From Breviolum minutum Mf 1.05b.01 (lineage: Eukaryota > Sar > Dinophyceae > Suessiales > Symbiodiniaceae), in the NCBI GenBank assembly GCA_000507305.1, contig DF239416.1:99569-163568 (forward strand): a stretch of 64,000 nucleotides of DNA, given 5' to 3'. The number at the start of each line of letters is the position of its first letter. Positions within the stretch are counted from its first letter, which is position 1. The translations under genes were made by a program, and so were the position numbers. This document shows, one piece after another, positions 1-10,987 of this stretch. The notes below the pieces were generated by a model that ran no database searches, had not been told where the DNA came from, and saw only the letters and a list, made by a program, of their open reading frames with translations.

Positions 1-546
1 CACATTACTTACCGGGCTTACACATCCCAAGTGATTAGCCGGAGTTCTTCCATCAACATTATTGTTGTTGATGCTGCTGATGTTCTTGGTTTGTGAAGAA
101 CTAAAGAAAGTCTTTGGCATCTTACAATCCAAAGGCTCGAAGAAAAAAACAACTATGACAGACTCCTGACTCCCAAACTCCTCGTAGCGTTTTTGGGTCG
201 TGTTTTAAAGATGTTTGGTTGGGAGTGCTTTGGGGAGACTCCCAATTCAATCCACCTTGCAAAATACTCAAAAAAAAACAACCAGCCCCCCTTGAAAGTG
301 GAAGGTGCTTAGGAAGATCTCTGTGGTTTCCATCATTTTCCATAGATATGCTAAGTTAGCTTCCTTAGAGTGCACCAGAAACTTCGACATAGTTGGTCCA
401 CACCTTTTTGGTCACGCATCTCAGTTATGAATAGATCAAATTGATTTCAATTGAAAGCTTGGATTTTTTAATGAATATCCGGATATTTTTTCATAACTAA
501 ACTCGCAGCAACATCTCGGCTTTCCAACCAGACTCCTTTCTGACAG

Positions 547-600
547 GACTCCGTGGACCGAATTCGGGACTTGTTGTCCAAGCTGATTCAAAGAGGTCAG
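547..600 (+). CDS. Candidate internal exon, helical fragment
   Basis: After TGACAG the sequence opens as DSVDRIRDLLSKLIQRGQ, a charged amphipathic helix typical of the other exons in this window. The acceptor fits the AG|G pattern. The donor is unclear: AGAG|GTCAGG would end the exon at 595 in phase 1, while the phase-0 reading ends at CAG (600). Upstream (1-546) I see only non-coding, AT-leaning sequence. Product unknown; probably an N-terminal part of a coiled-coil protein. Confidence 0.5.
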
Positions 601-688
601 GGGAAATCACGAATGGTTCATGGAGAAAGGTTTGCATTGAAACAAAAAAAACGTGGGATCTTTAGGTTTGACTATACTTATTATGAAT

Positions 689-797
689 CATACTGTTGAT
701 GGAAGAAATCCTGCACCAGTTGGGATCTATAAAACCCCGTAAATAATGGGATAATCGTCATCCTTGGTGGTGCAGGATTTGGTCCATCAACAGTATG
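689..797. mobile_element. Foldback element, family A (copy 1)
   Basis: The terminal inverted repeat reads ATACTGTTGATGGAAGAAAT at the left and the complement of that at the right, ending CCATCAACAGTAT. The interior has the family signature GCACCAGTTGGGATCTATAA...CCCGTAAATAATGGG. It is about 109 bp, too short to encode a transposase, so it is a non-autonomous MITE-like element. TA lies at both outer ends, as expected for a TA-target transposon family (inference). Confidence 0.85.
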
Positions 798-1576
798 AAG
801 GTTTTTTTTGTTGACAGTTTTGTTGTTCTACCCGAATACAAACACAACACGAAAACAGTTGAACACCTCAACGGATACAAGCGAAAAAGTCTCTTAGAAG
901 CGGGAAAAGTATGTTGGTTGATTTTTTAAGGTAGGTGTCAGATCGTCGGATACCCTTTTTACCTCCCCAACAAAAACAGAACAAGTTGTTTACCGATGTA
1001 TTCGATGTGCCACAAATATCCTGTTTTTGTCCGTCTTCTGCAAAACCTCCGTTTCGCGTTTCTCCGAAAATTGCAAGGTTTCTGCCTCCAATGTGGTTTG
1101 CATTTTGCTGGAATTTTCCCCCTGGGGAAGGATGTCTGCCAAGCAAAAAAAAGGTTGATTGAATTTCCAATCCCCAGTAAGTCCCCAAGCAGAAGACTGA
1201 CTGATGTTGAATGAACGCCAAAGTGTGGCTAAGCAATGGAAAGGATAATAATTCTACTGGATTGCTCAGTGTTTTCAATCATCCTAATTGCAAGATTTCT
1301 TGCCCAACGTTAGGAATCATGATCGTGGAGTACATAAATCCCTAGTGTTGGATGAAGGACCATGTTTGGATAAATTCCACGTCCCAGTAATGAAGATATG
1401 CGAACCCAATCTGGTCATAAAGAAGCATGGGAATGTGATGCGTGTCCGGATGATCCCTACATATACTGAACCCTAATTTGTGGTGATCCTAATTGGGACA
1501 ATATGTAAGCTATTAGATAGGGGAGTATAGGAGGGATTCTGGCACGAAAGAAACCCTCGGATACTTTTCATTGCAT

Positions 1577-1690
1577 CCTGGTTGTTTAATAGGGAATCCT
1601 TATCAATGGTTTACCTATAGTAATCCCCACACAACTGGGTAGGAATTCATCCCCTACTTAGAGGATCATCCCAGTTAGTAAGTGTACAGT
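1577..1690. repeat. Degenerate foldback element (TCCTGGTTGTTTAATAGG type)
   Basis: This stretch begins TCCTGGTTGTTTAATAGGGA and ends in GATCATCCCAGTTAGTAAGTG. The same two motifs recur at other MITE-like sites (near 10440 and in 7787-7923). It carries no coding signal. Confidence 0.35.
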
Positions 1691-1852
1691 CAGTAAAACC
1701 TATTTACAGAGGCGGCATTTAGGCCATTTAGGATTTCTTTAAAACCCTATTACACCATAAACAACCTTTCGGAGCCCTTCTTTCATTGCTCATGTAAAAC
1801 AACCTCTCATTGTGGTAACCTCGGCGCCATTGGATTCATTGAAAGTCAACAG

Positions 1853-1907
1853 GTCAAAGAGCTGATCATGGACGTGCTGAGGCAAGAGTTTTTCCCCATA
1901 GGGAAAG
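1853..1907 (+). CDS. Candidate internal exon, helical fragment
   Basis: The exon follows AGTCAACAG and reads VKELIMDVLRQEFFPIGK, ending AAAG|GTAATA, a good GT donor. With that donor it is 55 nt and leaves phase 1. The peptide is an amphipathic helix. Function is unrecognised. A shorter form ending at CTGAG|GCAAGA (GC donor) is possible. Confidence 0.6.
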
Positions 1908-2092
1908 GTAATAGGTAGGATTGGAGTATCCCTTAATATACCTTATATATGTCAGAGAATTCCAAGTTTGGTGAAATATGATATAGTTAGTTCAATCCAT
2001 AATATTAATGTTTGTATATATAGCTCTATTTTGTTGAAATAGGCCAAACTGGTGGGTTTCTTTGCGGTTTGTTTTTTCGACAAAAAGATCAG

Positions 2093-2164
2093 GGGATCAT
2101 TTGGAAAGAAATTGACTCAAAGAAACGTTCAAAAAGAAAACAAATGTTCGGAAGCGTTGATTCA
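2093..2164 (+). CDS. Possible lysine-rich exon
   Basis: After AGATCAG the phase-0 frame reads GIIWKEIDSKKRSKRKQMF, very basic. A second frame over the same DNA also stays open and looks coding, and no clear donor follows, so this is a weak call. Confidence 0.3.
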
Positions 2165-2563
2165 AGTATTCAGAGTGTTGGTCTTGCCTTTGTTTGTGTG
2201 CCAAAAAATTCGTTTGGGAAGCATGTTAATCGATATGTCATATACATGTATTATCATATATTGGGGTGATGTCCCTCAATACACTTGCGGAAGCTGTGAG
2301 ACGGTTAAGCATGGGACTACTGATCGACTAACTACCTCTGAGGGTCTGAAATTTGAGTCCAAAAAACACCAAAAAACAGACCTGTTTGGGTTGAAACTTG
2401 ACACCCCAAACGGAGGGTCTAGGTCTATTTGTGTTTTACATATATCATGATGTACACTTATACTCCCTTCAATGTTAACATGTTTTCCATTGTATCATGT
2501 CCTTTTGCACAAGGCATCAACGGAAAAGGCATCCTTTTTTGTACCATGCAAATCACCCCTGAG

Positions 2564-2599
2564 GTCAAGACCGAGAGGCACAACCTGGGAAGACGCCAG
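2564..2599 (+). CDS. Candidate short exon
   Basis: The acceptor CCCCTGAG is followed by G, and the frame reads VKTERHNLGRRQ, ending in CAG. The base composition is clearly richer in G and C than the flanks. The donor (CAG|GGGGCA) is not canonical, so the end may lie further right, near 2620. Confidence 0.4.
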
Positions 2600-3140
2600 G
2601 GGGCATGGAGAAGTTTGCAAGTCCCTGAAATTGTTTTTGTTTCACCATATGTTGCCATTCTTGCGAAGCTTGTGATCATCACAGATGGAAATTGCAGGAA
2701 GCACATGAATGATGCTTCAGTTAGAGTATATACATAACCTGAGTCACTCACTACGCAGCCTGGCAAACTTCAATGAACAGGGATTTATCTTCAGAACTTT
2801 TGGAAAGGCTGCTGTTTGTAAGTTCCCTTTCAGGGTGAAATCGTCCCAGTCATTATCAACTTGCAATTCGTAAATTTGAAATCTCTAAACCGCAAGCCTG
2901 TCGAAGCGCAAATCGCAGGGTAGAGGAATCATTGATGTTGACCCAAATCCGTGGTGTCCCAAAACCACCAGAACTGATTTGGGCAAACTGTAAACAGGTT
3001 GGTTTGTAATTGCACTTCACCCAGAAACGATGAAGTTCAGTAGAAAGCACTATTGACTTTAGACCTCCAACAACTTTGAGACCGTCAATTTTGTTGTTCC
3101 ACACTCAAAATATTCAGCAGTGAATTGGTTTTTCTGGTTG

Positions 3141-3244
3141 GTACTGTTGATGGAAGAAATTCCAAACAACCACCTGGGATGTATAAAAACCTGTAAATTA
3201 TGTGATATTTGCCGGTTGGCTGGATTTCTTCCATCAACCGTATT
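3141..3244. mobile_element. Foldback element, family A (copy 2)
   Basis: It starts TACTGTTGATGGAAGAAATT and ends GGATTTCTTCCATCAACCGTA, with the interior CCACCTGGGATGTATAAAAA. It is about 104 bp with clear terminal inverted repeats. Confidence 0.85.
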
Positions 3245-3381
3245 CCCCTTTTCAAGGCGAAAATATTCCCTGAATTTCCCAGAGTTGTAGTGGTCTCCCC
3301 ATCAAAGGATCGATGGCAACCATCACGGTTAGTCTGTTTTAGTGGACAAATTTGGGACATCAAGGGGTCGAAGTTCAGCAG

Positions 3382-3408
3382 GGCGATTTGTACGCAGAAT
3401 TTCCCCAG
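3382..3408 (+). CDS. Candidate 27-nt micro-exon
   Basis: GTTCAGCAG is followed by GGC and the frame reads GDLYAEFPQ, ending CCCCAG|GTGTTT. Both ends are phase 0 with a GT donor. If the acceptor is the upstream ATCAAG, the exon starts at 3365 and reads VEVQQGDLYAEFPQ after two leading bases. Confidence 0.45.
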
Positions 3409-3611
3409 GTGTTTGATATTCTCATGACAAGGAATTCCGGATTTTTCACCAGTTGAAGTATAGATAGAAGCCTCTCATAAAACATGAGATATGTGTATTA
3501 TACGCATATACATGTTCCATTATTTTCCTACTATCAGCTGGTTGGCCGGTTTCTCTGTTAACCCATGCCATTTAACGTCGTGCCCAAAAAGCCCGCGCCG
3601 CGCCGTTGCAG

Positions 3612-3664
3612 ATCGGGAAGCGATCTGCAGACAGAATGGCGAAGTCGAGCCTGGGGCCCTCTCA
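3612..3664 (+). CDS. Candidate GC-rich exon, frame unresolved
   Basis: A GC-rich island follows CGCCGTTGCAG. Two frames look coding: IGKRSADRMAKSSLGPSQ (phase 0) and DREAICRQNGEVEPGA (phase 1, using the G of the preceding exon). The second resembles the coiled-coil style of neighbouring exons. A family A element begins 36 bp downstream. Confidence 0.45.
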
Positions 3665-3700
3665 GGGGTGGCTGACTTGGCGTTTTCCTCTCGTATTCCC

Positions 3701-3838
3701 CATACTGTTGATGGTTCAGAAATCCAGCGTTTACCGGTTGAGGGAAAGGTAGTTTAACCATGTTTAACCCATTATCTATAGGGTGAACTATACATCCAAC
3801 AGGTGGTTGGGAATGGGATTTCTGAAGCATCAACAGTA
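3701..3838. mobile_element. Foldback element, family A (copy 3, longer variant)
   Basis: It begins CATACTGTTGATGGTTCAGA and ends GATTTCTGAAGCATCAACAGTA. This subtype has TTCAGAAATCC in place of AAGAAATCC in the arm and an interior ACCATGTTTAACCCATTA, shared with the copy at 4987. Confidence 0.8.
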
Positions 3839-4224
3839 GCTTTTGGTGATGTTTGCCGGATTTTTTCACCATGGGATTCATCCGCCATGAAAAAACCCAC
3901 CATTTTGGGCATATCTGTTATTTTTGTCCACACACTGAAGAGTCGCAAATCCAAGTTAAAGACCTCAGTTTCCCAAACACCTCCCCAAAAGCTCGCTGGA
4001 CCTGTTACTAGTAATGTAAACCATTGCAAACCCTTTTGAGTATTGTGAAAATTGTTCTGATTAAAAACAAAGGGATCCACGAGGTTGTTAGATTTTGAGC
4101 TTGAGACCTTGAAAAAGGTTTCAGGAAGGTACCAGCCATACCTGCAATAAGTTGGGTTTACCAAAGCTTGGTGTTTCACCGGAAGTTTCATGTTGATTCA
4201 TCCAGGTTTTTTTGCAGTACGGAA

Positions 4225-4643
4225 GGCCACCAGAGTGCAGTTTTCAAAGCTAATTTCATGCAGTTTTCAAAACTAATTTGATATTATCTAATGTAATATT
4301 TGTTCAATGTCTTGTTTCTTTCCCGGTGGAAGCCCTTTGATGGGACAAAAGGTCATAAACACCCAGAATACAAGAGAATTAAGAATTTAAANNNNNNNNN
4401 NNNNNNAGAAGAATCACTTTTCAACAATCATTTGAAAAGATGAAAGCTTGTACAAAGAAGGGTGCTTGTGGAAAGGTTACTATATAATGAAAGCTAATTG
4501 ATTCAAATGAAACAAGTTTACTTCAGGGAACAACGCATTAAAATATATAGTCAAATTTCATGTCTTTATATGATGATGAAAACTTGTGATAACTTGTGAT
4601 ATTTCAATTTCATAAATCAATAAAAAACTGCACTCTGGTGGCC
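4225..4643. mobile_element. 419-bp element with 20-bp perfect terminal inverted repeats
   Basis: GGCCACCAGAGTGCAGTTTT at 4225-4244 is exactly matched in inverted orientation at 4624-4643. The interior is AT-rich, has no long frame, and contains an assembly gap. No target duplication is obvious. It is longer than, and unrelated in sequence to, the ~100-bp families elsewhere in the window. Confidence 0.8.
4392..4406. other. Assembly gap (15 N)
   Basis: There is a run of 15 N inside the inverted-repeat element, probably a scaffold gap of unknown true size. The element length given above is therefore uncertain. Confidence 0.95.
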
Positions 4644-4986
4644 TCCCAGCCTCTTTTTTTGCAGGTGGCATACAGGAGCTTTTTGGATGGAAATGTATCA
4701 TCACGTTTTGATTGAAGTATCTTTCAGGGTAGCTCATAGTTTTGATAGCTGGTGATTTGAAACATGTTGCTTAACAAATCCAATATATATACTTTGGGAG
4801 ATGATCATCCAATTTGGCTATGCAATATGTTTGTCTAACTGGGTGTTTTTTCAACCACCACCCTTGTTCAAAACATATTGTTTGGGTCAGTTGTAAATTG
4901 AAGGTGAATAGGATGTTAATAGGAATCCCCTACTAGAAATGTAGAAATCATGGTGGTGACCATTCCCGGGAAGAAGGACAATCCAA

Positions 4987-5096
4987 CATACTGTTGATGG
5001 TTCAGAAATCCCAAACGACCACCTGTTGGATGTATAGTTCACCCTGCAAATAATGGGTTAAACATGGTTAAACTACCTTTCCCTCAACTGGTGACA
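4987..5096. mobile_element. Foldback element, family A (copy 4, right end lost)
   Basis: It begins CATACTGTTGATGGTTCAGA and runs through GGATGTATAGTTCACCCTGC and TTTCCCTCAACTGGTGACAC, but the right terminal repeat is missing. It lies about 110 bp upstream of the exon at 5209. Confidence 0.75.
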
Positions 5097-5208
5097 CCTA
5101 AATATAGCTTAATGGGTTTTGCACCAGGGCTGTACCACCTACCCACCTACACGACAGACTACAAGACGTTTTCTGCGTTCCACGACCATCTGCGGCCGAA
5201 TTTGTCAG

Positions 5209-5268
5209 GTCCGTGTGGCCGAACAAGCACAGAAGAAGATGCAGAAATTGATACAGGAGGAAGCTGAG
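5209..5268 (+). CDS. Coiled-coil exon
   Basis: The exon follows TTTGTCAG and ends GCTGAG|GTGCAG. It is exactly 20 codons, phase 0 at both ends, and reads VRVAEQAQKKMQKLIQEEAE, a textbook heptad-like helix with hydrophobic V/A/M/L/I positions between charged residues. The AG|G acceptor and GAG|GT donor match the exons of the 39-63 kb gene, so it probably belongs to the same kind of long coiled-coil protein. Exact family unknown. Confidence 0.8.
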
Positions 5269-5812
5269 GTGCAGCAAGACCACGACTTGCTCTGGACAAT
5301 CAACTTGGGGACGAAACTAAAAAAAAAGGGAACCTTAAAATGAACTTTGGGAAAGGGCTGGCGCATACTTGTTTACATCTTGTTTACTTTTTGATGTTCT
5401 TGAATGACTTTATTGATGTTGGAAAAAAATCATGTGAATGTTAAAACACCTAAAAGTTACATCACTAGAATGGAACTTGAAAAAATATGCAGCATTTTGT
5501 TGCATATGTTTGATGTGATTCTGCACATGTTTTAATGCCCTTGAATGATGCCTGGTCCCGTGATGGAGATCACGAGCGATCAGTGGTGATCGTAACTGGG
5601 ATACAGGAGCTTCTAGGCGATGCTGGTCTGGAATGCTTTCAGGAGGTGAAACAACCCATGGCCACCAACCACTTAGCAAACTTCATGAACACACAGAGCA
5701 AACTTGACAGAGTTCTGTCATGTGCATTCACGGGCTAGGATTGTTACGAATCATGTTCTTCAGATACTTTTGGTGTTTGTGTTTCTTTGTGTGCCTGGAC
5801 ATGATGTTTTAG

Positions 5813-6393
5813 TTCCAATCGTTCCACGTCGGATGTGACCTGCAAGTGAATCCGAAGAGGCTTTGTTCCTCACATGAGGTCACGACTGTCTGAACAGGCA
5901 AGACTTGTTTATCTTGTTTTCTGGTGTCTTTTGTATGTTCTCTGGTGTTATTTGTATGTTGTTTGTCATATGTGGCATCACTTGTATCACATTCATGTTG
6001 ACATATGGTGACTCGTCTGGCTGTTACTTTTTTCATGGCAGTGAGGAAGAGAAATAGTCGTTCCACTTCGGATGAAATCTGAAAGAGAATCGTCGAAGGA
6101 GGTGTCGCCTTCTTTTGAGATCACTTTTTTCCTGAGCCAACCATGGTTTTGACAGNTTTTTTGTATGTTTTCTGGTGTTTTTTGTATGTTTTCTGGTGTT
6201 ATTTGTATGTTTTTTGTCTTTTGTGGTATGACATGATGACATGTATGACATGTTGACATATGGTGACTCGTCTGGCTGTTACTTTTTTCATGGCAGTGAG
6301 GAAGAGAAATAGTCGTTCCACTTCGGATGAAATCTGAAAGAGAATCGTCGAAGGAGGTGTCGCCTTCTTTTGAGATCACTTTTCCCTGAGCCT
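5813..6393. repeat. ~245-bp tandem repeat, about 2.4 units
   Basis: The block from TCGTTCCACTTCGGATGAAA to the TTTTTGTATGTTTTCTGGTG stretch occurs twice almost identically (about 6056-6300 and 6311-6393 onward). A diverged copy lies upstream (about 5817-6055, TCGTTCCACGTCGGATGTGA). Overlapping open frames on the minus strand simply reflect the repeat. A single N sits at 6157, which suggests the assembler struggled here. Confidence 0.85.
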
Positions 6394-6607
6394 ATTTACA
6401 GTACTTGTTTGTTTTTCCACGCATCAGGTGTCATGTTCACTTCGTGTTTTTGGAAAATAAAAGCTATGCAAATAAATGTGAATTATCTACATATAAACCA
6501 TAATCACTATACTTGCAACTTGCAACATTTCTTTGTTCATATCACATCTCTATCACATGCGCCACGGAAACGGTGTTTTCTTCATCAACATCATCACCTC
6601 GACACAG

Positions 6608-6640
6608 GCCCAAGCCGCCCATCGTGAGATGCACACGGAG
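6608..6640 (+). CDS. Short coiled-coil exon with GC donor
   Basis: CGACACAG is followed by 11 codons, AQAAHREMHTE, ending GAG|GCGGCG. It is phase 0 at both ends. The GC donor is of the dinoflagellate type. If the donor is ignored, a stop follows two codons later. Confidence 0.65.
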
Positions 6641-7347
6641 GCGGCGTAGATGGCTAACCGGCTAACCGTCCCTACATATTGGTTGAATTTAGGACCCTTT
6701 ACAATCACCTACCTTAAAAGGTATCGGCAAGCTATTTATTTTGACCTTAAGTTACAAGGGTTACAGTAGCAATTTGTTTATTATATGTTCCATGGTATAT
6801 TGACATGGAGGGTCCCTGAAGGTAGGAGATTAGGAGCCATGTTTGGTTTTGCAAATTTTGATACAGGAACATATTCAAACTGACATTTTTGGGTGGCTGT
6901 TTATATAGAGTCACCATTACAAGAATCCCTATTAAACAACCAGTATAATTGAAAGTAAGAGGATTTTTTTGTGGCTCACATGAATTGGAAATTGGGGAAT
7001 TCCCACACATCCCCACCAATTCAGTTTGGTGCATTGGCGTGTTTTTTTGATTGATCACTTTGGACAAAGAATACCATCCCTTTCGAATCCTTTTTTTTGC
7101 GAACGAAACTGAGCTATTTTGTTTGAAAGCCTTTCGAATGAACTTCTAAGTTGGCTGAATTGTTCATGTTTACTGTTAGTCAATTTGAAGCACTTCAAAT
7201 TTCAATCTTCAATTTTGAGTCAGATTTTTCTTATATTGCCAGCAACACAACCGTTTTTTTGTGTGTTAAAAATTGGTTGGTTGGTCTTTCACCTCAACTT
7301 CACCAGTGTGTTTTGTTTCAGATCCTACCTGGAACCGAATCCCGAAG

Positions 7348-7398
7348 GAGGTGGTCGAGTTGAAATTGCAAGTGAATGCCTTACAAAGGGCCAAGGAG
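7348..7398 (+). CDS. Coiled-coil exon
   Basis: The frame reads EVVELKLQVNALQRAKE, ending AAGGAG|GTGGCA, 17 codons in phase 0. The acceptor could be CCGAAG|G at 7347, or the stronger pyrimidine-rich TTTTGTTTCAG at 7321. The latter adds PTWNRIPK upstream in the same frame after two leading bases. The codon choice and heptad spacing strongly suggest real coding. Confidence 0.75.
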
Positions 7399-7786
7399 GT
7401 GGCAAAAACCCCTTGGTTGGTCGTTGAAGTTGAAGCCCTTGAGCCATGACGACGAAAGTTGGACAAATTTGTGGGATGTTTTTGGCAAGTTTTGGAGGAA
7501 GGGGATTGGGGTAATTGTTTGGAATTATGATAGAATATATATTATATACTGCATAGTGTATTTAATTCTACATATATATTTACTAATATATTTATATAGG
7601 TCACTACCAGCTACTAAAACGTTTCTGGGGTCCGCTTTTTTGCCTATATCGATGTTTTCGGTTTCTGGTTCTGGGGCATTTCGGTAAAGCTTGGGGTACC
7701 AGACAGCACTGTAGCATGTTATTTTATACCACAGAACCGAGGCAAAGACTTTACTTACCACCTTTCACCAGAAAACCAGTACTTGG

Positions 7787-7923
7787 AGGATCCTCCCAGG
7801 ACTAGTAAGTGGTTATTATCCACGGTTAGTAAGTCCCCTAACTGGGGTTGTTCCCCTTCCAAATGGCCTTTTCATGGCTTATAAATGGGGGTTACTAACC
7901 ACTTACTGACTGGGATGATCCTC
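7787..7923. mobile_element. ~137-bp foldback element with imperfect long arms
   Basis: The left arm AGGATCCTCCCAGGACTAGT and the right arm ACTGACTGGGATGATCCTC are inverted and imperfect over about 28 bp. Each includes the motif for ACTTACT/AGTAAGT plus GGTTA/TAACC. Confidence 0.65.
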
Positions 7924-8209
7924 GAAGTAACCTCCATTGACAACATGTCCTTTTGAGGTAAACTCGGCAAGTTGTTTTTTTGGGGGTGGGGGAAGTTTTG
8001 CCGCACTGTCCCTTTGGAAAAAGGTGATGTTCTACTTTCCAAGATGGTGTATCACCCATTTGGAAACTATGTTCGACGGAAAAGGCCATTTGCAAAAACT
8101 TCGTTCATTTGCAAAACTATCACCTATCTTATCAAAGAAAGACTGGAAACTGTATCACCAATTTGCAAATCTAAGTTCCCAGTCTTTCTTCAACTTTGCA
8201 AAGCGGCAG

Positions 8210-8258
8210 GTGAGTGAACGCTTTGTGGAGGAGGAGGAGAACATTGAAGGGTGGAAGT
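8210..8258 (+). CDS. Glutamate-rich exon or exon/intron junction
   Basis: After AAGCGGCAG the frame reads VSERFVEEEENIEG, acidic and helical. However, CGGCAG|GTGAGT is also a perfect 5' splice site. The same frame is open upstream, ending NLSSQSFFNFAKRQ, so the true exon may instead end at 8209. One of the two readings is likely correct. Confidence 0.5.
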
Positions 8259-8709
8259 GATCACTGTTTTTGGAGACCCGGGCTCAGGGGGAAGGCTATG
8301 TTTAAAAAAAGAGTGAAGGTTTACTTTTAGTAGGCATTCACTAAGGTCAGTTTTTTTCCGGATGTCTTTTGATGCCAGAAACCTCATGTTCATTCAACAT
8401 CTTGGATTTGTTTTTTTGGTGATTTGTTACGTATTCTACCATGGTAAATCACCTGAAAAAAACACCATTTGGGGAATATGTTTGATTTTTTCCAACCATA
8501 GAAGAGTCGCAAATCTAAGACATCAAAACAACTGGTGACATGACCACCATCAACAGCACATTCACCATGTGGGATGAACCCCTATTGTCCATTTGTCCAT
8601 CCATATGACCCCGTCATTCTAAGTAAATTAGAGCGACGTCAGCTGACCTTCATCTCCAAAGATCCTGATGAAACTCAAGGTGATTTTGCAAGTTGGAGAA
8701 GTACAAAAT

Positions 8710-8807
8710 GGGTGTTTCCGAAAATAATGGTACCCCCAAATCATCGATTTTAATAGGGTTTTCCATTATAAACCATCCATTTTGGGGTACCTCTATTTTT
8801 GGAAACA
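8710..8807. mobile_element. Foldback element, family E (copy 1)
   Basis: It starts GGTGTTTCCGAAAATAATGG and ends CTATTTTTGGAAACA. The interior has the family pattern CCCAAATCATCGATTTTAAT...AACCATCCATTTTGGGG. It sits 27 bp upstream of the exon at 8835. Confidence 0.85.
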
Positions 8808-8834
8808 ATACTCCGTGGACCCTTTGAGCCACAG

Positions 8835-8885
8835 GAAGATTCGTGGCTTCGTAGCAAGGCTCAACTACGAGAGGCTGAAGCTGAG
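8835..8885 (+). CDS. Coiled-coil exon with GC donor
   Basis: GAGCCACAG is followed by EDSWLRSKAQLREAEAE, 17 codons in phase 0, ending GAG|GCACAT. The frame stays open beyond this point (AHAMRLGASPHLE), so a later donor is possible. The alternation of charged and alanine/leucine residues fits a long coiled coil. Confidence 0.75.
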
Positions 8886-9638
8886 GCACATGCGATGCGA
8901 TTGGGGGCTTCACCACATCTTGAAAAAGGGCACCTTTCATAGTGGGTTTGCTATAGTTGTGATGTGTGCCTTTTTGGGGTTCTATTTTTTGTGTGTGTTT
9001 CTTCCCAACATCACGATTTCTGGCTGTTTTGTATACACTGTTTGTTTTTGTCAGGTTTTGTAGTTATGTTTAAGGGGGACATATAGCCACACTATCTTCC
9101 ATGCATGACATTTGCAGGGATTTCAGCATTGGTTTGCGCAAGATACCAGACCCATGGCCCAATGTTTGAAAGGTATTTGAAAATGGAGGGTATTTGTTTA
9201 AGCCTTACATGGATTAAATCCGATATCCATAGAAGTTACACAAATTGAATTTGAGGTACTGTACCCATAAAAGGTAAGTGATATTATATGATTATTTTGA
9301 TCATTTGATTCCATCAAAAATTGAACGGGACCGAATCCCAAAGGACCCCATTTAGTAAGTTGCGATCCACCTAGTAGATACTCAGGTTTTTTCGGGGTCC
9401 GTGGACCGTGGGGCCGTTCGTTGGAGATTTCTTGGAACATACCCCAGATATGGAAAAAATCCAATATGAAAGGATTCCCTTCATAAACAGGTGGTTCAGG
9501 GTCCGGGATGAAAACTCCAGGGGTATGTTGGAATCTTCTTCGATCTAAAGGTTTTGAATTAGATTTTACCCTGATCCAATGGATTTTGCCGATGGTCTTT
9601 GGCTTGGCAACTCCCCCATGTCGACTCCCCTCCATCAG

Positions 9639-9680
9639 GTGTCCAGTGCTGTATCCCGCGCTCGGCAATATGAAGCAGAG
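9639..9680 (+). CDS. Coiled-coil exon, 14 codons
   Basis: The exon follows TCCATCAG and ends GCAGAG|GTGGGA, both phase 0. It reads VSSAVSRARQYEAE. The 42-nt length recurs at 40492 and 45370. It is clearly richer in G/C at third positions than the flanking introns. Confidence 0.8.
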
Positions 9681-10163
9681 GTGGGAAATGATGAAGGAAT
9701 GGCCCATTTTAGGAAAGAGGCCTCCAACCCAAGCTTGGCATGATTTGGAAAAGTCATGAAAAATCTAGAATACCCCAAAGTTGACCAAAGAGAGTGGCTG
9801 GTTGTGTTGGATCTTTGAACTTCTTGGGCCTGGTCGACATACATCCTGCAATGATCAGCAACTACGTCTTTAGGAACCTCATACACGCTGGACCAGATTT
9901 TTCTTTGTGATTCATATAATACCTCCTGGGAACGCTCACATTTCTTCACATTTACAGCATTTTTGAGTCCTTATGATTTTCTGGTTTTCTGGCTTTCCCC
10001 TTGGGTGGCGTATTGGACTCGTTCCCTGCAGGGTAGCTGCCAAACAAAAATATGAGCAGTGACCAACACCCTAGATCACCCTAGTCATTTGCTGTACAAA
10101 AAGAGGATTTATACTACCCAGTCACAAAGCCATTCAGTTCAGAATCCCCCGAGACAAAAAAAG

Positions 10164-10189
10164 ACGACAACAACAACAACAACAACACC
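10164..10189. repeat. ACA microsatellite
   Basis: Short run of (ACA)n following AAAAAAAGACG; intronic. Confidence 0.9.
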
Positions 10190-10317
10190 ATTCAGTATGA
10201 CTCATATGTCATGTCATCTAAAAATTAAGGTTTTTGCAAGGTTTTGCTTACAAAAACAAACACACATCCATCCATCCCCACCTAACCAACCGAAAAACTC
10301 CATCCCCAATTCGCCAG

Positions 10318-10395
10318 GCCCGTTGCGCCTCGGAAGATGCCATAAGGGCCCAGGCGACCGCCACGGGCGCCCTGGCGGCGCAACGGCGCTTGCAG
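10318..10395 (+). CDS. Alanine-rich coiled-coil exon
   Basis: TTCGCCAG is followed by 26 codons beginning ARCASEDAIRAQATATGALA and ending AQRRLQ, then CAG|GCGGCG. It is phase 0 at both ends, with a GC donor. The G+C content and third-position bias stand out sharply from the surrounding intron. An internal CAG|GCGACC after 12 codons could be an alternative donor. Confidence 0.8.
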
Positions 10396-10987
10396 GCGGC
10401 GGGTGGGGGATCTCCCATTTGTTGCCATATAACCATTGAATCCTGGTTGTTTAACAAGGATCCTTTAATAGGAGTTAATAGGGCCCCAAAAAACCAGCTG
10501 CTATATATGCATGTTTCCTAAAATGGTGGGGATGGTGGGATCTGAAATAAAACGACCTATCTTTTGATGCCAGGAACCTGATGTACTCGTGTAACATCTT
10601 GGATTTGTTTGTTTTGGTGATGTGTTACGGATGCGATCCCATGGGATGAAAATCACCATTAAACATTAGACCAAAAATGTTGGGGAAAATATGTTTGCTT
10701 TTTGTTCCAACCATCTTAATCAATTAATCAAATCTAGGTTTGAGGGAAATGGCGACCAGCACTTTGAAAAGTCACCATGTCGATGTGTATTTCTCATGTT
10801 GTTGTTCATACAGCTTCATGGAACCAAGGGGTGTAAGGCAAGTGAATTTGATGCATGTCCCAAAAAAAGGGTGAAGCAATACATAAATTTGAAAAACTTG
10901 GGAGATATGACCATGCATAGACATCATGCATTTATTTTTTATGGTCCTTTAATGTTCTTTATCTAAAAAAAATCGGGATTGATCCAG

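Noticed and set aside
5993..6379. Minus-strand 128-codon frame
   Set aside because: It covers the 245-bp tandem repeat twice and includes an N; the peptide simply repeats.
5813..6393. CRISPR-like array
   Set aside because: Units are ~245 bp and nearly identical, without short repeats and unique spacers, in a eukaryotic setting.
9198..9707. 169-codon minus-strand frame
   Set aside because: The longest non-repeat minus frame, but it overlaps the well-supported plus exon at 9639. Its GGACCGAATCCCAAAGGACC and TTTTTCGGGGTCCG parts also recur inverted near 16390-16490 (a dispersed repeat), so it is not taken as a gene.
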